From Saccharibacter sp. EH611 (GTDB lineage: Bacteria > Pseudomonadota > Alphaproteobacteria > Acetobacterales > Acetobacteraceae), in assembly GCF_009834765.1 (NCBI RefSeq), contig NZ_WVHP01000001.1, positions 1-64,000 of the forward strand: DNA of 64,000 nucleotides, in the 5' to 3' direction. Of the stretch, positions 54,736 through 62,994 are shown piece after piece. The notes below the pieces were generated by a model. The model saw only the letters and a program-made list of their open reading frames with translations. It made no database searches and was not told the DNA's origin. The translations under genes were made by a program, and so were the position numbers. Numbering within the stretch: the stretch's first letter is position 1; every line of letters starts with the position of its first letter.

Positions 54736-56054
54736 GAGGTCAGACCCAAAAGAGCGAGCACAGCGCCAAGAAAAACCAACCAAATCGTTAGGCTCATTTC
54801 CGACACCGGCATTTGAATCTGTCGAAAACGACGGCTCCCTTCACGCCCGTAATAACGCATGACAACGAGCTGACGACGCCATCTCCATGGCAGAGAAGGT
54901 GTCTCTCCACCCAGCCAGGCCAACCAACGTTGCCGATCTGAGGTTATGACCGGCAATCTCTCTGGAAACATCACAGGCCGTGTGAGAGACCACGGGCGTA
55001 CAAACACACCCCAGAAAAACAACACAAGCCCCCAAAGTGCTGGGAAAGCAAGAACGGCACCGTCCCCTCCTTGAAACGACCATATCGTCGCGAAAGAAAA
55101 AGTGCTCAAGCCACCATGATGAACCAGCAACCCACCGGCTATCATCACGCAAGACGGCATCAAAGCCGCAATTATCAGAAAAGACGGTGTCACCGCTGTA
55201 GCACGCATTGTTGGGATAAAGCGCATCAATTCCAAGGCAGCAAGAAGCGCCAAGATAACCGCCACGGTAAGACCTAATAACGTCCAGCCTCCAGCTCCTG
55301 TTACTAAACCAAGCGTTGCATGTATGCCGAGCCAAGTGACCATAAACCCCGGCAACGGCGGCACAGATAAGACTAAAAGCCGCCATGACGGCTGGATAAC
55401 CCTCACAACAGACAAGGTGAGGTCAAGCAATAAGGCACAAGCAGCCGCCTGAGCACTCGCTGTAAGCCCTTCTTTTTGAGCGGCCATCATGACCCCCAGC
55501 AAAAAAAGCGGGCGCAACACAAGGACAAGCCCTGAAAGCACTGTCCATTTCCGCAAATACCCCCATGCGCTCAATGCAAAAATGACACTACCGGCACCAA
55601 GCGTCCAAAGCCCCGGCTGAAAAGGGGAAATATGCGCACTTAATCCGACAGTTAAAAGCGCACCAAGACATTGCTGTTCATGGGCAATATCGCGTTTTTG
55701 ACCAGGCCAGAACAACACAGGAAGGAGCAAAAAAGCCCCCCATAATGATGGATAAACACCATACAGCACTAAGGCTGGTATCCCCCAGAAAGGGAGAAAC
55801 ACATTCCCTGTTCGCCCCCCTAATACAACCATTAAAACAGCGAGGAGCAGGACGGTTAGATCCGTATTACGCACAATCAATGTGATAAAGGCGATGCCTA
55901 AAGCACAAGCACGCTCTAACGCCGGGCCATCCAGAGGTACGCGCCTTTTTGGCCGTAAGCCATGCCAAAGAGTGTACAGAACTGCACGGTCACCCAGGAA
56001 CAGGCACAATACAAGACCCGCGAGAAACACTGTCAGTGAATCGTTATAGAACAC
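54732..56054 (-). CDS. Antiporter-like membrane subunit (HyfB/NuoL-M-type, shortened)
   Basis: First gene of the six-gene operon: 440 aa with about 12 membrane helices, shorter than HyfB (around 670) or NuoM (around 500). PPLPGFMVTWLGIHATLG resembles the LPGFxxEW block of Mrp/NuoM subunits. The conserved Lys-containing HxxKxPFH helix is not recognisable. GTG at 56054 follows holC by 7 bp. The C-terminal 70 residues form a basic loop and one more helix. Confidence 0.6.
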   Translation of the reverse strand: MFYNDSLTVFLAGLVLCLFLGDRAVLYTLWHGLRPKRRVPLDGPALERACALGIAFITLIVRNTDLTVLLLAVLMVVLGGRTGNVFLPFWGIPALVLYGVYPSLWGAFLLLPVLFWPGQKRDIAHEQQCLGALLTVGLSAHISPFQPGLWTLGAGSVIFALSAWGYLRKWTVLSGLVLVLRPLFLLGVMMAAQKEGLTASAQAAACALLLDLTLSVVRVIQPSWRLLVLSVPPLPGFMVTWLGIHATLGLVTGAGGWTLLGLTVAVILALLAALELMRFIPTMRATAVTPSFLIIAALMPSCVMIAGGLLVHHGGLSTFSFATIWSFQGGDGAVLAFPALWGLVLFFWGVFVRPWSLTRPVMFPERLPVITSDRQRWLAWLGGETPSLPWRWRRQLVVMRYYGREGSRRFRQIQMPVSEMSLTIWLVFLGAVLALLGLTS

Positions 56055-56061
56055 CGCTACA

Positions 56062-56571
56062 CTATCCTGCTTGTCGCCAACCTTGTGGTTCCTGTTTCCA
56101 ATAGGTCAGCTCACACCCCGCCGCTTTAGCCGCTTTCCAGCGCTGCCGAGCTTGAACGACAGCCTCATGATCGCGTCCATCAAAAAGATCAAACACGCGT
56201 ACGATAGAGCCAAATGCCCCCTCGCCAGCACCATCAATACGAAAGAGAAACCGCGCACCGTTTGGGCATTCATCTTTTTCTGAAAGCCAAATAGGCTGCC
56301 GCGCTGCGTACCCCATCTTCGCTGTACCATGAGGAAGCCAGAGCAAGGTGCGTTGCTCCCACAAAGCTTTATCCAGCTCTGTCACGCGGGCCGCCGTTGG
56401 GCAACGCACCACCGCCCTCTCACCTGCCTCGAGCGTGCGTCCAAGCAAACGCGGTAACGCTTCCTCTAAGCTTGTGCGGGTCAGATGATAAAACCCAACC
56501 TGCACAGCCTTCTCCTCCGGCTCCTCCTTTGAGGACGCCTTAGGCTGATCGCTGGACGCCTCTTCTGTCAT
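56062..56571 (-). CDS. holC: DNA polymerase III subunit chi
   Basis: HolC links the clamp loader to single-stranded DNA-binding protein. After a charged, unstructured N-terminus (1 to about 22) the domain shows VGFYHLTRTSLEEALPRLLG, LDKALWEQRTLLWLPHG and RVFDLFDGRDHEAVVQARQRW. 169 aa. It is 26 bp downstream of pepA, a pairing common in Proteobacteria, and leads into the hydrogenase-like operon. Confidence 0.88.
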   Translation of the reverse strand: MTEEASSDQPKASSKEEPEEKAVQVGFYHLTRTSLEEALPRLLGRTLEAGERAVVRCPTAARVTELDKALWEQRTLLWLPHGTAKMGYAARQPIWLSEKDECPNGARFLFRIDGAGEGAFGSIVRVFDLFDGRDHEAVVQARQRWKAAKAAGCELTYWKQEPQGWRQAG

Positions 56572-56597
56572 GATGTCTCTCAGCTCTTACCGTGCTG

Positions 56598-58109
56598 TTA
56601 GTTTTGCGCCTCATGATCTTGCACAAAACGATCAAGCAATTGGACACCAAAGCCCGTTGCCCCTTTACCTGCCAGTGCTGATTCTTTGTCCAGCCACGCC
56701 GTGCCTGCAATATCAAGATGCGCCCAGCGTGTCTTACCAACAAAGCGTTTAAGGAACTCTGCAGCTAAAATGGAGCTTCCCGGACGCCCACCGATATTTT
56801 TCATATCAGCAACGTCAGAATCAATCGCACGGTTATAAGCCTCGCCCATTGGCATCCGCCAGAGCTTCTCGCCCGTTTCACGGCCTGCCTGCACCAAGGC
56901 CTCAGCTAAACCGTCATCATTACTAAACAAGCCTGCATGTTCTGCCCCAAGAGCGACAACAATCGCTCCCGTTAGGGTGGCTAAGTTAACCATCAGCGCA
57001 GGCTTGTAGGTCTGTGCCGTATAAGACAGCAGGTCAGCTAAAACGAGACGACCTTCAGCATCTGTGTTCAAGACTTCAATCGTTTGACCGCTATGGCTTT
57101 TCACGATGTCACCAGGACGCTGTGCCGTGCCAGACGGCATGTTTTCAACCAACCCGACAACACCAATGGCATTGACCTCAGCTTTACGACGAGCCAGCGC
57201 ACTCAACAGCCCTACAACCGTTGCAGCACCGCCCATATCGCCTTTCATCTCATCCATGCCTGCAGCCGGCTTGATGGAAATACCGCCTGAATCAAATGTC
57301 ACGCCCTTCCCGATAAAGGCGAGCGGCGCGTCTTCAGCAGAAGGCGCCCCATTATGACGCAAGATCACAGTGTAAGGAGGGAACTCACTCCCCTGAGCGA
57401 CACCCAAAAGCGCACCAAACCCCAGCTTTTCCATCTGCGCACGGTCAAGAACCTCAACATCCAAGCCTAGTTCTTTGAGCGCTTCGATGCGGTTTTTAAA
57501 GCTTTCAGGATACAGAACATTAGAAGGCTCTGTAACGAGATCGCGTGTTAAGAACACGCCATCAGCCACCGCTTGCAAAGCCGTCCAGCGTGACAAAGCC
57601 GCTTCAGCTGCTTCCTCGGTTGAAAGAACAAGGCTTAAACGCTGTGTCTTTACAGGCTTAAATGGTTCTGACTGATATTTCGTAAAGCGATAGCTTGTCA
57701 GACGCGCCCCCAAAGCCACTTCAGCCGCGTAGCTCGCCAAGCAATCAGGCACGACAATAATTCCCTGCTCGGAAGCATAGCCGCTTTTCTCAAGCGCACG
57801 GAACGCTCGACCACCAGCTTCTTCCATCACAAGAGCTTCTGACTTTGGGTCTGCTCCATCTTCAGGAGCGCAGCCAATAATCTGCACTTGCGCAAGGCTA
57901 TCAGATGGTGCGCCTAGACAAAGAGTTTGTCCCTCTTTCCCCTGAAAGTCACGCACGCGAACGGCTCGGGTCAACGCCCCGCCCGTATCCTGATCCAAAC
58001 GCTGGAACATGGGAGACGTCGTCCCTTTCAGGCCATGGCATAAAACTGCCACAGAAAGAGGGGCTGATTGATCAGAATGTGAGAAAACATCAAATGAAAG
58101 CTGGAGCAT
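56598..58109 (-). CDS. pepA: Leucyl aminopeptidase (cytosol aminopeptidase)
   Basis: An M17 di-zinc aminopeptidase that in some bacteria also binds DNA. The catalytic block GKGVTFDSGGISIKPAAGMD and the family signature NTDAEGRLVLAD are intact; the N-terminal half is the regulatory macro-like domain. 503 aa. The gene is divergent from cysQ with about 147 bp between starts. Confidence 0.96.
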   Translation of the reverse strand: MLQLSFDVFSHSDQSAPLSVAVLCHGLKGTTSPMFQRLDQDTGGALTRAVRVRDFQGKEGQTLCLGAPSDSLAQVQIIGCAPEDGADPKSEALVMEEAGGRAFRALEKSGYASEQGIIVVPDCLASYAAEVALGARLTSYRFTKYQSEPFKPVKTQRLSLVLSTEEAAEAALSRWTALQAVADGVFLTRDLVTEPSNVLYPESFKNRIEALKELGLDVEVLDRAQMEKLGFGALLGVAQGSEFPPYTVILRHNGAPSAEDAPLAFIGKGVTFDSGGISIKPAAGMDEMKGDMGGAATVVGLLSALARRKAEVNAIGVVGLVENMPSGTAQRPGDIVKSHSGQTIEVLNTDAEGRLVLADLLSYTAQTYKPALMVNLATLTGAIVVALGAEHAGLFSNDDGLAEALVQAGRETGEKLWRMPMGEAYNRAIDSDVADMKNIGGRPGSSILAAEFLKRFVGKTRWAHLDIAGTAWLDKESALAGKGATGFGVQLLDRFVQDHEAQN

Positions 58110-58256
58110 GAACTATCCGGGACAAAAATAAAAATCCTCGGACACACCCAACAGGTTAAGATGACCTCCCGTGTGCCCACCCCTCTTATCGGCAGAGGAA
58201 CACGAACAAACAAGAGGGCAAGTGACGAATGTTTGATAATCCGTTAGGTTAAAGCC

Positions 58257-59078
58257 ATGAGTGTTTCTTCTGATACCCCTCGCGACCGCCGCGCCCTGCT
58301 TTCTTTGGCTTTAGAGGTCATCTCTGAAGCGGCTGATATTGTTAACACTATTCGGGAGCGTGGCTTCCGCACGATGATCAAGGCCGATTCATCACCTGTG
58401 ACAGAAGCAGACCAAGCCTCAGAAGCACATATTCTCTCGCGACTCCGGGAAGCATACCCCGATATTGCCGCTATTGCTGAAGAAGAGCACGCAGCCGGAA
58501 TCCATATCCACCCCGGGTCTTATTATTGGTTGATTGACCCTCTCGATGGCACAAAAGGCTTTGCCGCCGGGGGAGATGATTTCGCGATTAATATCGGTCT
58601 CGTTCATAACGACCAGCCCGTTCTTGGCGCTGTCGCCCTTCCCGCCTTTGCCCAATTCTATAGCGGTGGCAAGGGATTAGGAGCTTTCCGCCACGACGCT
58701 CAGGGCACACACACCATTAAAACCGTCACCCCGAGTGACGAAGGGCTACGCGTTCTTGCCTCATCTCATCATGGGTCTGAAGCATTGTTACAAAAATGGC
58801 TTGCAGGACGCCCCATCCACTCCATTACCCGAATGGGATCGGCCGCTAAGCTCGTGCGTGTAGCCGAAGGGGCCGCTGATTTTTACCCGCGCTTTGGCCC
58901 TACTATGGAGTGGGACACAGCCGCCCCGCAGGCTATTTTGGAAGAAGCAGGCGGGCATCTTTACGACGAGCACGGCCATATTTTGCGCTACGGTAAAAAG
59001 GGATGGAAGAACCCTCCCTTCTATTGCACTGGCTTTTGTGACCACCCTTCCTCAACATCGACGGATTGCCCCTCATGA
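58257..59078 (+). CDS. cysQ: 3'(2'),5'-bisphosphate nucleotidase CysQ
   Basis: CysQ recycles 3'-phosphoadenosine 5'-phosphate from sulphate assimilation. The Mg-site motifs are EEEHAA, DPLDGTKGF and the C-terminal MEWDTAAPQAILEEAGG. The DGTK rather than DGTSN variant, and the preceding EADQASE, place it with CysQ rather than SuhB. 273 aa. Its stop overlaps the next gene's ATG (ATGA). Confidence 0.92.
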   Translation: MSVSSDTPRDRRALLSLALEVISEAADIVNTIRERGFRTMIKADSSPVTEADQASEAHILSRLREAYPDIAAIAEEEHAAGIHIHPGSYYWLIDPLDGTKGFAAGGDDFAINIGLVHNDQPVLGAVALPAFAQFYSGGKGLGAFRHDAQGTHTIKTVTPSDEGLRVLASSHHGSEALLQKWLAGRPIHSITRMGSAAKLVRVAEGAADFYPRFGPTMEWDTAAPQAILEEAGGHLYDEHGHILRYGKKGWKNPPFYCTGFCDHPSSTSTDCPS

Positions 59079-60124
59079 CAGCACACCGCCGCTCTCCTTC
59101 CCTCACTGAACGGCTTGATGTCAGCTATGATGGGATTCATCGTGCCGCTGACCTCATTAAACGTGGCGGTGTTGTCGCCTTTGGCACAGAAACGGTCTAT
59201 GGGCTGGGGGCCCTTTCTACGTCTCGTCATGCCGTAGCGCGCGTTTTTGCGGTCAAAGGACGCCCCTCCTTCAACCCGCTGATCAATCATTTTTCCTCTA
59301 AAGAACGCGCTTTTGAAGAAGCAGTCTTGGATGGGCCTTTAGGCACTCTTGCTCAGCAATTAGCCGATCATTTCTGGCCGGGGCCGCTCACGTTAGTGTT
59401 GCCTCGTCATCCGAAAAGCCGCATTTGCGACACGGCTTCTGCTGCTTTACCAAGTGTTGCCCTCCGTGTGCCACGCGGTCGCGCTGTTCAGCAACTTCTC
59501 GCGCTGATTGACGCCCCCGTCGCGGCTCCCTCTGCCAATCGTTCAGGACGAATCAGCCCCTCCACAGCCGCGCATGTGGTAGAAGGGCTGGATGGCCTTA
59601 TCGACGCTGTGCTGAACACAGGCTCCTGCGCTGTTGGCGTTGAAAGCACTGTGCTCGATCTGACAGGAGACAAACCGGTCATTCTCCGACACGGTGGTGT
59701 CACACAAGACGCGTTGGAAGAGATATGTGGCCCTCTTTCTTCGCCAGCACCCCAACCATCATCTTCATCACGTCCAACCGCACCGGGGCAGCTTTCCTCC
59801 CATTATGCGCCCTCTCTTCCCGTTCGCTTAGATGTCACCTCTCCTCGACCAGAAGAAGCCTATCTCTGCTTGGGTAATGCTGACCAGCATGTCGATTCGC
59901 AACAGCTCATATGGAATCTCAGCCCGTCTGGAGATCTCGCTGAGGCTGCAGCACGTCTTTTTTCAGGATTGCATTTTCTAGACCATGAAGGCACGCGCCG
60001 TGGTCTCAAAGCCATTGCTGCTTCCCCCATCCCCGCTCAAGGTATAGGCCTTGCCTTGAGGGATCGCTTGCAGCGCGCCGCGGCTCCACGCTCGGTTACA
60101 GAGGAGAACGCCTCCGATGGATGA
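59075..60124 (+). CDS. L-threonylcarbamoyladenylate synthase (Sua5-type)
   Basis: It makes threonylcarbamoyl-AMP for the universal tRNA t6A37 modification. The YrdC domain (about 20-215) shows KRGGVVAFGTETVYGLG, KGRPSFNPLINH, FWPGPLTLVLPR and APSANRSGRISPS. A C-terminal Sua5 domain follows a serine/proline linker (about 240), so this is the long Sua5 form (349 aa) rather than TsaC. ATG at 59075 overlaps cysQ; a TTG three codons earlier is possible. Confidence 0.93.
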   Translation: MTAHRRSPSLTERLDVSYDGIHRAADLIKRGGVVAFGTETVYGLGALSTSRHAVARVFAVKGRPSFNPLINHFSSKERAFEEAVLDGPLGTLAQQLADHFWPGPLTLVLPRHPKSRICDTASAALPSVALRVPRGRAVQQLLALIDAPVAAPSANRSGRISPSTAAHVVEGLDGLIDAVLNTGSCAVGVESTVLDLTGDKPVILRHGGVTQDALEEICGPLSSPAPQPSSSSRPTAPGQLSSHYAPSLPVRLDVTSPRPEEAYLCLGNADQHVDSQQLIWNLSPSGDLAEAAARLFSGLHFLDHEGTRRGLKAIAASPIPAQGIGLALRDRLQRAAAPRSVTEENASDG

Positions 60125-60587
60125 CACGCACCTCACAGAAGACCAAAAAGACATTCGCTTGCTGGCCGATATTTTGGCCTTGGTTCTTGATGAGGAACAG
60201 GGACAGGCCAACGCCGCCTTAGAAACGCTCCGTCAACGTGCCCGTAAGCGAAAAATCAGTGGTGGCACCTTAAAGAATCTCTTCAGAAGCCTCGCTGAAC
60301 ATGAACAAAGCGCCCAAGCCGTTTTAGCGCGCAGCACAACCACAACAGTTCCCGATAGCTTAGCTGACCGACATCGCCGCTTACAAAGTGAGTATGCACT
60401 GCTACAAGAAGAGAACGCACAGCTCAGCCAATATGCCAGTTTTCATACTGCCCAAGCCCCACTGCGTCGCGCAGCCATTGTGATTGCTTTAGTAGCAGGT
60501 CTGCTAGGAGGCATTGCCGGCACGCAACTCGTCCATACCCTCACCGCCCCACCACGGATTGATCCTGCACTTTGTCTGCACACATAA
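60117..60587 (+). CDS. Hypothetical coiled-coil protein with C-terminal membrane anchor
   Basis: I do not recognise this 156-residue protein. The N-terminal two thirds are helical and charged, with a likely coiled coil (LQSEYALLQEENAQLSQYAS, about 90-109). One membrane helix (RRAAIVIALVAGLLGGIAGT, about 117-136) is near the C-terminus. It overlaps the synthase gene by 8 bases, so it is translated from the same message. It sits upstream of lptFG but 86 bp separate them. Confidence 0.75.
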   Translation: MDDTHLTEDQKDIRLLADILALVLDEEQGQANAALETLRQRARKRKISGGTLKNLFRSLAEHEQSAQAVLARSTTTTVPDSLADRHRRLQSEYALLQEENAQLSQYASFHTAQAPLRRAAIVIALVAGLLGGIAGTQLVHTLTAPPRIDPALCLHT

Positions 60588-60673
60588 AGCACAATCCGCA
60601 CGGGGACGGACTATCTAAAAAGCGATTACCTAGCCCTCGCCTGCTTGATCATCTCTTATCAAGGTAACGATCT

Positions 60674-61828
60674 GTGCGTGCTCTCCGCTTCTTTAAATAC
60701 CAGCAGCTCCTTTTCGAGCGTTATATGCTTCGACAGCTGATCTTCGCTCTCATCGCACTCACAGGTGGAGCTGTCGCTTTGATATGGCTCACGCAATCTC
60801 TCCATTTCGTCTCCATGGTCGTTCAGCATGGCCTTTCTTTGGGAGCTTTTCTCCACCTCACCTCGCTGATGCTCCCCACCCTTATTGGTGTCATTCTGCC
60901 GATCAGTACCTTTTTGGTTATTCTCTTCGTCTATCATAAGCTTTCAGGAGACCGTGAACTTACTGTTATGCGAGCCGCCGGGCTTTCTCCCCTTCAATTG
61001 ACCCGCCCTGGGCTTCTGTGCGCACTGATGGCGACAGCACTCGCCTATGTGCTCAGCTTGTGGCTATCTCCTGCGTCCTATCACGCGTTTCATCGTTATG
61101 AATTTCAAATTCGCAATCGAGCAGCTGCTTTTTTGCTAGAAGAAGGCGTCTTTACACCGGTTTCAAGTACTATGACGATTTATGTAAAAAGTCATGAAAC
61201 TGATAATTTCTTTAAAGGCGTCCTCATCCAAGATAATCGCACCCCCAGCAAACCGACGACGATCCTAGCTGAAGAAGCCTTTATGATCCCTCATGGAGAC
61301 GCGCTTAATCTCGTACTGCATAATGGCTCTCGTCAGGGAATCGACCCCCAAACAGGACAGCTCGGCATGCTCGACTTCACGCATGATACGATTGAACTAA
61401 GCTCTTCCCATCCGGGGGTGGAAGGCGATCAAGATGCCGCCGAGCTCTCTCTTCATGCTCTCTTCTTCCCCCCTTCTTACGTTCCCCTCCGCTATCGCGC
61501 CAAGCTCGCCGTGGAAGGATGGGCACGTCTGACGACGCCTCTCTCAACACTTTCCTACGCTATCATTGGACTAGTCTGTGCTCTTCGTGGGGGGTTTTCA
61601 CGGTATGGTTCCATTATACGGCCTCTTATGGCCATTTTTTGTGTTGTCGGGCTCTTACTACTTTCGTTGATGCTCAAAGGAATGGCGTCCCGTCAACTCA
61701 CCTTCGTTCCACTACTTTGGGTCGAAATTATCGTACCGATCCTCATATGCTGCGGTCTTCTACTGCACGAACACTTCAAAGGTCTGTCTTTTTTAAAGCG
61801 CCCTGTTAAAGGGAAACACTCCTCATGA
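60674..61828 (+). CDS. lptF: LPS export ABC transporter permease LptF
   Basis: One of the two permeases of the LptB2FG machine that extracts lipopolysaccharide from the inner membrane. The YjgP/YjgQ pattern is clear: three N-terminal helices with RYMLRQLIFALIALTGGAVA and the ELTVMRAAGLSPLQL cytoplasmic helix, a periplasmic beta-jellyroll (about 130-270), and three C-terminal helices. GTG start at 60674; 384 aa. Overlaps lptG as ATGA. Confidence 0.93.
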   Translation: MRALRFFKYQQLLFERYMLRQLIFALIALTGGAVALIWLTQSLHFVSMVVQHGLSLGAFLHLTSLMLPTLIGVILPISTFLVILFVYHKLSGDRELTVMRAAGLSPLQLTRPGLLCALMATALAYVLSLWLSPASYHAFHRYEFQIRNRAAAFLLEEGVFTPVSSTMTIYVKSHETDNFFKGVLIQDNRTPSKPTTILAEEAFMIPHGDALNLVLHNGSRQGIDPQTGQLGMLDFTHDTIELSSSHPGVEGDQDAAELSLHALFFPPSYVPLRYRAKLAVEGWARLTTPLSTLSYAIIGLVCALRGGFSRYGSIIRPLMAIFCVVGLLLLSLMLKGMASRQLTFVPLLWVEIIVPILICCGLLLHEHFKGLSFLKRPVKGKHSS

Positions 61829-62994
61829 GGCCATTTTTTAGGGCATTTTCACAGGCCAGACAGTCACTTGTCATGCATCATGCCTATTTTCCAAAAACAT
61901 TAGCCCGTTATTTAGGACGAAAATTTACCCTCACCTCTCTAGCAACCACAGCCGCCCTAACCGGGCTAATTTCACTTTTTGATTTTATTGACGTTTTAAG
62001 ACGTGCCTCATCTCACCCCGACGTTAGCCTTTGGGTCGTGCTGCTGATCTCAGCCCTTCATGCCCCTTATTACCTTATTTATGTGCTACCATTCGGTGTT
62101 CTTTTAGGTGGCATGACCTGTTTTTCGCGCTTATCACGCTCATCAGAGCTCATCGTGATGAGAGCCGCAGGGCTATCGGCGTGGCAATTTTTAAGTAGCC
62201 CAGTTTTTTGTGCCATTATGCTGGGTGTTATTGTTTCAACAGGACTATCGCCCCTCTCATCTATTATGTTTCGGCACGCCAGTCAGCTTGACAATAAGCT
62301 GCTCCGTGGGGAACCAAGCTCAACTTTTTTTCAGAAAAATGGTCTTTGGCTTCGTCAACATGACACAACGACTACACCCAATGGAGAAGCAGTCCTTCAT
62401 GTAAGCCGTGGACATTTAAGGGTGGATTCTCTTCAAGTAGAGCATATTAGCCTCTTTCGCCTTGATGAGCATTTCCACCTTATTGATCGTATAGAAGCAT
62501 CTTCAGGAGAATTAAAAGATCATAACTGGCAGTTTTATAACGCTTTTCGCCTCCTCCCGGCCCATACCCCTCAAGCCTTAGACCATCTCTCTCTTCCCTC
62601 TGAACTCACGGTTGATCGCATCCGTACCAGCACAACTCCACCCGATACATTGTCTCTTTGGGCCCTTCCATGCTTTATTAAGCTCTTGTCACGTTCGGGT
62701 TTTTCCACCATTCAGTACCGTCTTCATTTCCAAGCGCTGTTGGCTTTGCCCCTTTTAGCAGGAACAATGGCGCTTGTATCTGCGGGCTTTTCTATGCGAT
62801 CCACACGACGTGGTGGCGTTGCGCGTATGCTTGGTGCTGGCATTACAACCGGTTTTGCCTTATTTACGGTGTCGAAAATCGCAGAACAGCTCGGAAAGTC
62901 AGGAGCCCTTCCGCCGCTCCTCGCTTCGTGGGCCCCAGCAGGAGCGGGCCTGTGTCTAGCCGCAGCGTTGCTGTTGCACATGGAGGATGGTTAA
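61825..62994 (+). CDS. lptG: LPS export ABC transporter permease LptG
   Basis: Partner of LptF. ARYLGRKFTLTSLATTAALT begins the first helix, SSELIVMRAAGLSAWQF is the conserved coupling region, and the periplasmic domain lies between the two sets of three helices. 389 aa. ATG at 61825 overlaps lptF, and its stop overlaps the lptD ATG (TAATG), so the inner- and outer-membrane parts of LPS transport are co-translated. Confidence 0.93.
   Translation: MRPFFRAFSQARQSLVMHHAYFPKTLARYLGRKFTLTSLATTAALTGLISLFDFIDVLRRASSHPDVSLWVVLLISALHAPYYLIYVLPFGVLLGGMTCFSRLSRSSELIVMRAAGLSAWQFLSSPVFCAIMLGVIVSTGLSPLSSIMFRHASQLDNKLLRGEPSSTFFQKNGLWLRQHDTTTTPNGEAVLHVSRGHLRVDSLQVEHISLFRLDEHFHLIDRIEASSGELKDHNWQFYNAFRLLPAHTPQALDHLSLPSELTVDRIRTSTTPPDTLSLWALPCFIKLLSRSGFSTIQYRLHFQALLALPLLAGTMALVSAGFSMRSTRRGGVARMLGAGITTGFALFTVSKIAEQLGKSGALPPLLASWAPAGAGLCLAAALLLHMEDG

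Noticed and set aside
50214-56054. Calling the operon an active hydrogenase or formate hydrogenlyase
   Set aside because: The NiFe-ligating cysteines are absent and no maturation or formate dehydrogenase genes are nearby.
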